64,000 nt of DNA, taken from Sphaerisporangium siamense. GTDB lineage: Bacteria > Actinomycetota > Actinomycetes > Streptosporangiales > Streptosporangiaceae. The stretch lies in assembly GCF_014205275.1 (NCBI RefSeq), contig NZ_JACHND010000001.1, positions 310,001-374,000 of the forward strand, given 5' to 3'. Shown here piece after piece: positions 27,834 to 35,285 of the stretch (the stretch's first letter is position 1; every line of letters begins with the position of its first letter). Under the pieces are notes generated by a model. That model was given only the letters and a program-made list of their open reading frames with translations, was not told the DNA's origin and did no database searches. A program made the translations under genes and the position numbers.

Positions 27834-28108
27834 GTGGCGGGGGGCATCCTGCAGATGTCCCAGCGGGTCGCGGCGGCGGTCTGCGTCTCGGCGGTGTCAG
27901 CGTGTACCAGTCCGGTTCCGCCGCGGGCGCGTCCGGATACCGCCCGGCCTACTGGCACGCGGCCCTCGCCTGCGCGGGCGTCGCCGCCTTGGCGCTGCTC
28001 ACCTCGCTGCTCGGGACACACGGCCGCACATCCCGCCCGCCGGCCGTCACCCAAGCCGGGACGCCTGCGCCGGGAAGCCGACTGTCCCCGCTAGACGGGA
28101 ATAGATAG
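27834..28108 (+). pseudogene. Remnant of a DHA2-type MFS transporter C-terminus
   Basis: Two frames together read the end of an EmrB/QacA-like exporter. GGILQMSQRVAAAVCVSAVS is in the frame of 27834. Then, after a frameshift near 27897, VYQSGSAAGASGYRPAYWHA and ALACAGVAALALLTSLLG are in the frame of 27902, ending at a stop at 28106-28108. The rest of the gene is missing. Confidence 0.7.
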
Positions 28109-28675
28109 AGATTTTCCATCCTTCCTACTAATAATGTCGCTAATACCCATGGCGGCAGGAGACAGGGAGAGCCGACTGATGAGCGACCGACGCAGCCTGC
28201 TGATCGCCGTCGACCTGGAGGGGGACGGCGCCCACCCGGCCGCAGGCGATCATCCGCGCCCGAGACGCCGACCTCGGCCGCTGAATCCCTGCGGGTGAGG
28301 GGCACGGACGCAGGAGGGCCGGAGGTGCTTGAGAGTGCCGGGGGCCGAGAGCCTCGCAGATGCCTGACCTGCGGCGGGGCGCATGCCCGCTGCCACCGGC
28401 CGGACCGGCTTTCAGGCTCGCGGCGCGCCATAAGCGGGCCAAGCGAGGCGGCTTCAGCCGTGGCTATGGCTCGATGAGGTGACGTCAGCCGACTGAGCAG
28501 TGCCGATCTTCGTCGGTGAGGTTCGATTCATCCTCTGCGGTAGCGTGCCATCGTGGAAAGCGTAATGAGGCTCACACCTTCATCATGGCCATGGCTGCTG
28601 CATGAAACAGACATTCGAGCAATCCGGCGGAGATAGCCCTGCGAGTACGCTCTTCGGCATCGTGCGCCAGGTTCC
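28109..28675. other. Decayed region without an intact gene
   Basis: No intact coding region. An ATG at about 28179 with good upstream purines starts MSDRRSLLIAVDLEGDGAHP, which looks like the first residues of an LLM-type flavin oxidoreductase, but similarity ends within 25 residues. The stretch appears to be a graveyard of gene pieces. Confidence 0.45.
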
Positions 28676-28792
28676 GTCGCCACCAACGAGCTGCACACGC
28701 TCTCCCCCGAGATAGGCCCCGCCCTGTTGATCCGCGCCAACGCCCGCCATCTGATGTACGACATCCTCGATGAGGGCCCCGCCCGGGGCCTC
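28676..28792 (+). pseudogene. Fragment of a second TetR-family gene
   Basis: It reads VATNELHTLSPEIGPALLIR then ANARHLMYDILDEGPARGL, nearly the same as residues of the TetR protein at 27431-27550, with one codon deleted and scattered substitutions. No HTH or start remains. It is either a partial duplication of the neighbour or the remains of a paralogue. Confidence 0.75.
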
Positions 28793-29002
28793 AGCGACCA
28801 GTTGGGCCAACTCGCCCCGAAGATAATCACACACCGCGATCAGAGACCACCGGAATGCGTCAGAGCTGAATGCTTACCAGAAGGGGTCAAACTTTCATCC
28901 GCCGCTACGAGGACAGGGATTCAGGCGTCGCCGAGAAGACGCCGCTGCCTCACCAGGCGTCTGGGGCTACAGGCCAAGTCATGCTGGGCTGGGGAGGTCG
29001 GG

Positions 29003-29011
29003 CATCAGGAT
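29003..29011. repeat. Target-site duplication of the IS256-type element, left copy
   Basis: CATCAGGAT here and again at 32213-32221, directly flanking the inverted repeats. IS256-family elements usually duplicate 8-9 bp. Confidence 0.85.
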
Positions 29012-29068
29012 GGTCACGTCCAGCGAAGTGGTGTATGAGTCAGCCTTCGCGTGATCCGTTTCTGCAGG

Positions 29069-29316
29069 TTAAGCGGTGAGTGTCTCGGGGAGCTGGTGCG
29101 GGGGCGGTGTGTCGCCGTGGATGAGGTGCAGGCGTGCTTTGGCCAGGACCTCCACGCCCATGTAGCGGCGGGCTTCGCTCCATTCGTCGGTCTGTTCCGA
29201 CAGCACCGCGCCGATCAGGCGGATGATGGCGGGCCGGTCGGGGAAGATCCCGACGACATCGGTGCGGCGGCGGATCTCCTTGTTCAGCCGTTCTTGCGGG
29301 TTGTTGGACCAGATCT
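29069..29316 (-). pseudogene. IS256-family transposase, C-terminal fragment
   Basis: It reads [40 protein letters not shown] and ends [20 protein letters not shown] before a TAA at 29069-29071. This is the conserved C-terminus of Mutator/IS256 transposases, containing the catalytic-region glutamate in the NPQERLNKE block. It was separated from its N-terminal part by the nested element. Confidence 0.88.
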
Positions 29317-31095
29317 GACACCGTTGGCGAATCCGTGGTCACGCGCAGGCAACTGCCTGGAGTTGCTCAAGGTGATGGCTGCGGGTGGTGGCGAGTGGTG
29401 TGCCGGTAAGCCAGGCGTCGATGCGGACGAGGTTGATCGCAACTGCGGTCAGGACGTGCTGCAGGTGGGTCTTGGCCAGGCCGAGATAGCGGGATCGGCG
29501 CAGGTGAAAACCTCGAACGGCTTGAGATATCGTGCCTTCGATCCCCGAACGCAGCGCGTACTGCTTCTTCCAGGATTCGGTGCGTTGTGCGGCCCTTGCA
29601 TGGTGCAGGGCTTGGTGGACGTCGCGGGCGTGAAGGGTGAGTTGACGGGGTTCGCGTTTAGCGCGGGTGCATTTTGAGCGGGCCGGGCAGGGTGTGCAGT
29701 CGGCTTTGGAGAAGTCGATGTGGATGGACTCCTCACCGGCTTTGGTCCGCCAGGGTGCCCAATTGATCGAGGACTTGCCCTGCGGGCAGGTGACCGTCTG
29801 GGTATCCCAGTCGATGGTGAACCCGGAGGTGTCGAAGCCCTCGCCCGCCTTGGCCTGCCAGCTGCAGTCCTGCCGGGCCGGGCCGAACAGGTCCACCCCG
29901 TAGAGGTTGCGGCTGATGACCAGCAACTCGCCGCCGGTATATCCCGAGTCGATCAGATGAACCTGCGGCAGCAGGTCGCGCCTGGCCAGGCCGGCATGGA
30001 TGGCAGGAATCATGTCGTTGTCGGCGACCTGTCCAGCAGTCGTGGTGACGTTCACGATCACGTGCGGGGCGTCCGGTTCACAGGTCTCGGTCAGGTGGGT
30101 CTTGTAGCCGACCCAGCCACTACCACGTTTGACCGCGTAGCGAGCGTCTGGGTCATAAGGTGAGGCCAGGCGCTCCCCAGAAGGGAGCAGATCTTTGGAA
30201 TCGCGCCAGCGTAGGTTCCCGTGCTCATCAGTTAGATACTGCTGGTCCCAGATCCGGACAAGTGTCGTGATCGCTGGAACCTCTTGCAGCCAAGACGGTG
30301 CGTCCTGAGAGGTGATATGCGCCAGCAGACCAGCGCCATCGGCACCGATGCTCTGTGCGTAGGCGAGCCTTTCGGTGTCGTCTTTGGGCAACTGGTACTC
30401 CTCCACCCGATGCCCGTATCGATCGGCCCAGTGCTGTTCGATAAGCGGGGCCAGCCAATCGGGAGCAGCCACGGCCAAGGCGCTCAGTGCCGCTCGCATC
30501 GTCTCGCCCACCAGTTCCAGCCGGTTGACCGTGCGGATCGCCGCAAGCACGTGCGTGGAGTCGGTCCGCTGGCGGCCACCTGCATTGATCAGGCCAGCCT
30601 TCCGCAGCCGCTGCAGCATCAGATCCAGTAGCCGGTCGGCGCCGGCCTCCACCAGCCGAGACCGAAACTCGCTCAATACCGAGAAGTCAAAGCCCGGGTC
30701 GGCCAGGTCCAGGCCCAGGGCGTATTTCCAGTCGATCCGGCCCCTCACCGCATCCGCAGCCTGCCGGTCCGACAGTCCTTCCGCGAACTGCAACACGCTG
30801 ACCAGCGCTAACCGCCCTGGCGATAACCCGGGCCGGCCACGACGCGAGAACATACCAGTGAACTGGTCGTCCTCGAACAATGGCCCCAGCCCATCTCGCA
30901 ACCGGACAGACAGACTGCCCTTGGGAAAGGCCGCCCTGCAGACTCGAACGGTCTCTTCAGGGATCTTGTGAACCTGAACCGGACGCAGGGACACTACCGA
31001 CTCCCTCGACCACCTGTCCCCGACCGACAAGGCCACCATGATCTCAATGTGATCACCCTCCGCGCATGCGATCGCACGGATTCGCCAACGGTGTC
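29317..31095 (-). mobile_element. IS1182-family insertion sequence, complete, nested in the IS256-type element
   Basis: A 1779-bp element with perfect 21-bp terminal inverted repeats (29317-29337 starting GACACCGTTGGCG; 31075-31095). AGATCT flanks it on both sides (29311-29316, 31096-31101) and is the duplicated, palindromic target. Because that word is self-complementary, the duplication could also be read as 4-bp GATC with one more base in each repeat. Removing the element and one copy restores the IS256 transposase frame. Confidence 0.92.
29339..30994 (-). CDS. IS1182-family transposase
   Basis: A 551-aa DDE transposase, apparently intact. The N-terminus has AFPKGSLSVRLRDGLG and the block GRPGLSPGRLALVSVLQFAE. 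The catalytic blocks follow: RTDSTHVLAAIR (first Asp), HLIDSGYTGGE (second Asp) and RSGIEGTISQAVR (Glu). A cysteine cluster ADCTPCPARSKCTR lies between the last two. Start GTG 30994 has GGGAG 6 nt upstream; the frame is open to ATG 31039. It is probably the only intact transposase in this window. Confidence 0.92.
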   Translation of the reverse strand: MSLRPVQVHKIPEETVRVCRAAFPKGSLSVRLRDGLGPLFEDDQFTGMFSRRGRPGLSPGRLALVSVLQFAEGLSDRQAADAVRGRIDWKYALGLDLADPGFDFSVLSEFRSRLVEAGADRLLDLMLQRLRKAGLINAGGRQRTDSTHVLAAIRTVNRLELVGETMRAALSALAVAAPDWLAPLIEQHWADRYGHRVEEYQLPKDDTERLAYAQSIGADGAGLLAHITSQDAPSWLQEVPAITTLVRIWDQQYLTDEHGNLRWRDSKDLLPSGERLASPYDPDARYAVKRGSGWVGYKTHLTETCEPDAPHVIVNVTTTAGQVADNDMIPAIHAGLARRDLLPQVHLIDSGYTGGELLVISRNLYGVDLFGPARQDCSWQAKAGEGFDTSGFTIDWDTQTVTCPQGKSSINWAPWRTKAGEESIHIDFSKADCTPCPARSKCTRAKREPRQLTLHARDVHQALHHARAAQRTESWKKQYALRSGIEGTISQAVRGFHLRRSRYLGLAKTHLQHVLTAVAINLVRIDAWLTGTPLATTRSHHLEQLQAVACA

Positions 31096-32095
31096 AGATC
31101 TGCTTCCAGATGTCTTTGGGGAAGGCGGCGAAGGCCAGCAGGTCCTCGCGGGAGACCTCCAGATGGTCGGCGGCGGCCGGATACTTGGCGGCCAGGGCGT
31201 CGATGACCCACTGGTGCTGGGCGAGCACGGCCTGGGCGGTGTCCTGGTCGAAGATGGTGCGCACCAAGGTGGCGACCCAGGGCTGGGCGGATTTGGGGAC
31301 ACAGGTCAAAAGGTTGCGCAGGTAGTGGATGCGGCAACGCTGCCAGGACGCGCCTGGCAGGCAGGCGCCGATGGCGTCCACCAGCCCGGCGTGGGCGTCG
31401 GAGATGACCAGATGGACCCCCGACAGGCCGCGGGCGACCAGGCCGCGCAGGAAGGACAGCCACCCGGCGCCGTCCTCACGGCTGCTCACCTCCAGCCCCA
31501 GGATCTCCCGCTGGCCGCCTGCGTTCACCGCCGTGGCGACCAGAACATGAACGTTGATGATCCGCCCGCCCTCGCGGACCTTCTGGGTCAGGGCGTCCAG
31601 CCACACGAAGGTGTAAGGGCCGGCGTCCAGCGTGCGGGTACGAAACGCCTCGACCTGGGCATCCAGAGTCTTGGCCATCTGGCTGACCTGGCTTTTGGAG
31701 ATACCCGCGATGCCCAGCTGCTCCACCAGCTCGTCCACCCGGCGGGTGGACACTCCCAGCAGGTAGGAGGTGGCCACGACACTGATCAGTGCCTGCTCGG
31801 CCCGGCGGCGGCGCTCCAGCAGCCAGTCGGGGAAGTAGGACCCTTGCCGCAGCTTCGGGATCGCCAGTGCCACGGTGCCTGCCCGAGTGTCCCAGTCACG
31901 GGTGCGATATCCGTTGCGGGAGTTGGTGCGCTCGCTGCTGCGCTCGCCGTAGCCGGCTCCGCACCGGCTGTCGGCCTCGGCCGACATCAACGCCTCGGCC
32001 ATGGTCTTCACCATGGATCGCAACAGATCCGGATCCTGGGTCTCGATCTGCTTCGCCAGCCAGGTTGCGGGGTCCACACTGTCGTTCACGGCCAT
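31094..32095 (-). pseudogene. IS256-family transposase, N-terminal fragment
   Basis: 333 residues from ATG 32095 with the Mutator landmarks SRNGYRTRDWDTRAGTVALA (zinc/DNA-binding entry), TRRVDELVEQLGIAGISKSQ, the catalytic YTFVWLDALTQKVREGGRI and LVISDAHAGLVDAI, and the CxxH-type GASWQRCRIHYLRN. It ends ...FPKDIWKQI at a TGA (31094-31096) made by the end of the inserted IS1182-type element. The missing C-terminus is at 29069-29316. Confidence 0.9.
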
Positions 32096-32212
32096 CGCTC
32101 GGTTCTCCTTCGATCTTGGAACATCGAAAGGATCACGCGATGGCCGTCCTCATTTCACGACGCCACGCCCACGACCAGCGGAAACTCGTGCACCACCTCC
32201 GTGGACGCAACC

Positions 32213-32221
32213 CATCAGGAT
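32213..32221. repeat. Target-site duplication of the IS256-type element, right copy
   Basis: CATCAGGAT, identical to 29003-29011. Confidence 0.85.
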
Positions 32222-32247
32222 AGAGTGCGACCGCGTCATGAGGAGTA

Positions 32248-32267
32248 CAGGACGGCCCATAGTCCTG
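32248..32267. promoter_or_regulatory. Inverted repeat before the restriction endonuclease gene
   Basis: CAGGAC and GTCCTG around GGCCCATA, 50 bp upstream of the endonuclease start. The GAC...GTC halves recall C-protein boxes of restriction-modification loci, but no controller protein gene is present. Confidence 0.3.
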
Positions 32268-32316
32268 CGCTAGTGTGGCATCGTGATCAACGGCTCTCAC
32301 CCTCGCGAGGCCCTGC

Positions 32317-33084
32317 ATGAACGCCCCCTTCGCATCTGATCTGCTTGGCTGGAAAGCCACTAAGAACAACAGGCTGGTCCCTAACACCGCAGATACCGAC
32401 AATCGCGCCTCGCTCGCTATTGCCGCGACAGCGCTCGACAACCTCGGTATCCCTAGAGATGCCGCCTCTGGAGTCGCTGACCCCGCAAGCGGGCGCCCAT
32501 TGGAGCGAGCAGTAGCCGCAAGCTTACGCTGTGCAATGCCACTAATTGACAACGATCGAGAATGGCAAATCTACGATATCCCGGTCTCCATTAGTGACTT
32601 CATCCAGTACAGCCATCTCAAGAAGGTTGATGCCCTCGTCCGGACCAATACCGAATTACGGATCACGCTCGGCCGAGACTATCTGATCAAACCCGATGTC
32701 GCAGTAGGACTGCCGGGCCGTAACCTAAACGGCCTCCCTTTTCTCCATGCTGCAATCTCATGCAAGTGGACGATTAGGTCAGACCGGGTCCAGAACATCC
32801 GGCATGAGAATAACCAGATGATTAGGCATCGCAGAGAACGCCTCCCACATCTTGTGACGGTAACAGCGGAACCACTACCAAGTCGTCTAGCATCAATTGC
32901 TCGCGGGACCGGGGAGGTGGATGCGGTATATCACATCGCCTATGATGCACTGGACCAAGCGTTGCGCATTCTGGTCACAAGAGACGAGATCCAGACCAGT
33001 CAGCTTGATTACTGGGAGGAATGCATTGGGCAGGGGCGCGTGCGGCCGTTCAGCGACCTTGCCCCGACCCTCGCCCACTGGTAG
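32317..33084 (+). CDS. NgoMIV-family type II restriction endonuclease
   Basis: A 255-aa cytoplasmic nuclease. It contains KPDVAVG (Asp127) and AAISCKWTIRSDRVQNIRHE (Ser148, Lys150, Glu164). In NgoMIV the catalytic residues are Asp140, Ser185, Lys187 and Glu201, and the Lys-to-Glu spacing of 14 is the same here. The downstream TAEPLPSRLASIARGTGEVD block also fits the family. NgoMIV cuts GCCGGC, so that site is the working prediction. GAGG precedes the ATG. It starts 95 bp from the IS256-type element and uses lower-GC codons than the host genes. The probable cognate methylase is at 38760. Confidence 0.88.
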   Translation: MNAPFASDLLGWKATKNNRLVPNTADTDNRASLAIAATALDNLGIPRDAASGVADPASGRPLERAVAASLRCAMPLIDNDREWQIYDIPVSISDFIQYSHLKKVDALVRTNTELRITLGRDYLIKPDVAVGLPGRNLNGLPFLHAAISCKWTIRSDRVQNIRHENNQMIRHRRERLPHLVTVTAEPLPSRLASIARGTGEVDAVYHIAYDALDQALRILVTRDEIQTSQLDYWEECIGQGRVRPFSDLAPTLAHW

Positions 33085-33085
33085 A

Positions 33086-33772
33086 TCAACCTAGTAGCCG
33101 CCTGCGGACATCACCTCGCATCTCGGCAGGCAGCCGCCGGTAGGCCGTCCAAGCCCGGTCGAGGGGGGTTGCCCCACGCCTCCCACGCTCCATCCAGCGG
33201 ATGAGCCGAGCCCGTTCCGTGTCGTCGAGGTCACGAATGTCGGAGAGTAGACGCCCCACGTCGCTCGTCTCACCGTCCGTTCCAGCGCGACAACGCTTAC
33301 ACTCAGTGACCAATTGCACTTCCACACGTTCCCCTTGCAGGAGAACATCGCGGCGTGAGATGGAGAGAACCGCGCTGTCGTTGAGTGCGTCAGGGTAACT
33401 CTCGCCGCCGGCGATGCCACAAACGACGCACTGATAGTCATCTGCGGCGAAGACTGCCTGCCGTTGCTTGGCTGTGATCGTGGTAGCCGCTACACTCCGT
33501 CGGATGCCGGGTTGCCATACTGGCAGACCCGTTTTCACGAAGCGCTGCTCTTCGGGCTTGAGGGCCCCGTCGTCGCTGTTGGTGTGGATCACCCAACCGA
33601 AGTCGCGCAGATCGCGCAACCTGCGATCAGCCTGCGCGATGCCGGGAAACGCATCCCGATGCTGCTCCTTAGTGAAGATGTTACCTTCACCAACCTCGCT
33701 TACCAGCCACAGCGCGGTCTTGATCATCGTCCCAGCCTTCAGAGCAGGGTCGTTCCACTTCGGTACGGTCAC
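33086..33772 (-). CDS. HNH-like nuclease-associated protein
   Basis: A 228-aa protein convergent with the restriction gene (1 bp apart). The N-terminal 100 residues (AGTMIKTALWLVSEVGEGNI, FTKEQHRDAFPGIAQADRRL) look like a winged-helix reader. The C-terminal part has paired CxxC knuckles (YQCVVCGIAGG and VTECKRCRAG), spaced as in HNH nucleases, but the usual HH/N residues between them are not evident. GTG 33772 has GGGGAG 6 nt upstream; ATG 33808 is the alternative. It may be a second nuclease or a sequence-reading subunit. Confidence 0.7.
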   Translation of the reverse strand: MTVPKWNDPALKAGTMIKTALWLVSEVGEGNIFTKEQHRDAFPGIAQADRRLRDLRDFGWVIHTNSDDGALKPEEQRFVKTGLPVWQPGIRRSVAATTITAKQRQAVFAADDYQCVVCGIAGGESYPDALNDSAVLSISRRDVLLQGERVEVQLVTECKRCRAGTDGETSDVGRLLSDIRDLDDTERARLIRWMERGRRGATPLDRAWTAYRRLPAEMRGDVRRRLLG

Positions 33773-33881
33773 TGTCGGCTCCCCAGTTGATCTATGGTGG
33801 CATGTCATTATGCGCCTGATTTGTCAGCGAGAGATGCCATGCTGCTTCTAGCGTGAGCACGGAGCGAGGGAGCATTCACAC

Positions 33882-35285
33882 ATGGTGACAAAGTATGACA
33901 TTCCACCACAAGGTCACGAGATCCAGTCCATGGTGGAGGATCGTCTCGCTGAAGCCGTACAGACCAACGGCGAGAAGATCACCATCGAGTGGCGTGGCCA
34001 GCAGAAGCATCTCTACGTAATTTCGGTACCAGTCGACCTGCTGTACTACAACCCTGACACTCATCGCATCCGCGCGCAGCGGACTCTCGACCCGATCCGG
34101 GATCGCGCTCTGGACGACAACCCGTGGGGAAAGATCGGCCAGGACTACCTGGGTACCTTGCTTAAATGCCAGCCATCAGACCCGGACAAGGTCGATCCAG
34201 ACTTCGAAACGCTCCGCGATGATCTCGAAAGCTTTGGCCAGAAGGATCCTGGCATCATCACCCAGTACGGGATCTTGGTCAATGGCAACACGCGTTGCGC
34301 CGCCCTACGCGAACTCGGCGAGAGGTACATTCGCGTAGGCGTTCTGCCTGAGTCCGCAACCTGGGATGACATCAATACTGTCGAGTTGTCTCTCCAGCTC
34401 CGTAAGGACGACTACTCATACATCAACCGGCTGATCGCGATCGATGAACAAACTAAGGCAGGTCGTCGTACGGACGACATTGCGAGGGAGTTCCGTATCA
34501 AAGCCTCAACACTCGAACGTGACCGGTGGGTATACAGCGTGATCCGGGAGGCCATCGAGCGCAGCCGCACCCCGGACGGCGCGGCACTACGACTCGTGGA
34601 CTTCGAGAGGCATCAGGAGACGTTCCGGGAACTCCACCGCGTGTACGCGGAGAAGGCAGCCACTGACCGAGATGCCGCTGAGGCAATCAAGGAGTCGCGT
34701 CTCGCGATGATCCTTCTCGGTTATGCCAAGACTGACGTACGACTTGCCCAGGCTGACTTCCACGAGAAATATCTTGAACCGAAGCTTCCCTCCGCGATCA
34801 AACCTGCCCGACAAGCGTCTGCGCCGGTCGAAATCCCCGGCTTGGGCGGACTCTCCGTACCTGACGCCGCCCCGGCGGCAAAGGCAACGAGGGCCCTTAC
34901 AGACAAGCTACTCCAGGCTAGAGCGACCGCCCAAGCTGGCACAAAGATTGATACCGCCCAGGTCGCTGCGGCAACGGACATCATGAAGGCGGCCAAGGAT
35001 TCGTTTGACCGCGCCCTCGATCCCGCCGGCCGGGACTCTCGACTGCGGCAGCGTAAGCTAGCAGCTCCAGAACGGCTGTCGGATGCCTGTGATGACATCG
35101 AGTTGTGTGCCGGAGAGCTTGCCCAGGCGCGCGCCACCCGCGTGCTTGACGAAGAGGCCTTCGACGATGCAGTCATCCGACTGAAGCAGGCCCTGGACAA
35201 GCTCGCTAAGCAGGTAGCGCGCACCTTCACCGAACCGGGTGACGGAGTCGCGTGGCTTCTCGAAGCGGTGAAAGACCGCTCATGA
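33882..35285 (+). CDS. ParB/sulfiredoxin-like domain protein
   Basis: A 467-aa protein, first of three overlapping genes. The N-terminal half carries a ParB-like fold: VPVDLLYYNPDTHRIR, then FGQKDPGIITQYGILVNGNT followed by RCAALRELG near residues 130-148. The equivalent ParB block (G...VNGNRRl.A..e.G) is recognisable. A KAGRRTDDIAREFRIKASTL segment may be an HTH. The C-terminal half is Ala/Lys-rich and probably coiled coil. It is not a chromosome-partition ParB: no parA and no parS-type context. ParB-like proteins with helicases occur in DNA-modification defence loci (DndB, DpdB), which guides the interpretation. Confidence 0.78.
   Translation: MVTKYDIPPQGHEIQSMVEDRLAEAVQTNGEKITIEWRGQQKHLYVISVPVDLLYYNPDTHRIRAQRTLDPIRDRALDDNPWGKIGQDYLGTLLKCQPSDPDKVDPDFETLRDDLESFGQKDPGIITQYGILVNGNTRCAALRELGERYIRVGVLPESATWDDINTVELSLQLRKDDYSYINRLIAIDEQTKAGRRTDDIAREFRIKASTLERDRWVYSVIREAIERSRTPDGAALRLVDFERHQETFRELHRVYAEKAATDRDAAEAIKESRLAMILLGYAKTDVRLAQADFHEKYLEPKLPSAIKPARQASAPVEIPGLGGLSVPDAAPAAKATRALTDKLLQARATAQAGTKIDTAQVAAATDIMKAAKDSFDRALDPAGRDSRLRQRKLAAPERLSDACDDIELCAGELAQARATRVLDEEAFDDAVIRLKQALDKLAKQVARTFTEPGDGVAWLLEAVKDRS

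Larger units (their letters stand above)
29012..32212 (-). mobile_element. IS256-family insertion sequence, interrupted
   Basis: Element of about 1.4 kb before interruption. The ends are 29-bp imperfect inverted repeats (29012-29040 and 32184-32212, 22 of 29 positions matching) flanked by the 9-bp duplication CATCAGGAT. It encodes a Mutator-type transposase on the minus strand. That gene is now cut in two by an IS1182-type element at 29317-31095, so the element cannot make its own transposase, although its ends look usable in trans. Confidence 0.9.

Noticed and set aside
28179-28255. Start of an LLM-class flavin oxidoreductase
   Set aside because: Only about 20 residues resemble the family start and the frame then breaks, so I do not call a gene.
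29040-29342. A 100-codon minus-strand frame inside the IS256 remnant
   Set aside because: The transposase similarity is in another frame (29069-29316); this one is a shadow.
32248-32267. C-protein box of a restriction-modification controller
   Set aside because: The inverted repeat is suggestive, but no controller gene is present; kept only as a low-confidence site.
33882-35285. Chromosome or plasmid partition ParB
   Set aside because: No ParA, no parS-like repeats and no replication genes nearby; the context is defence.
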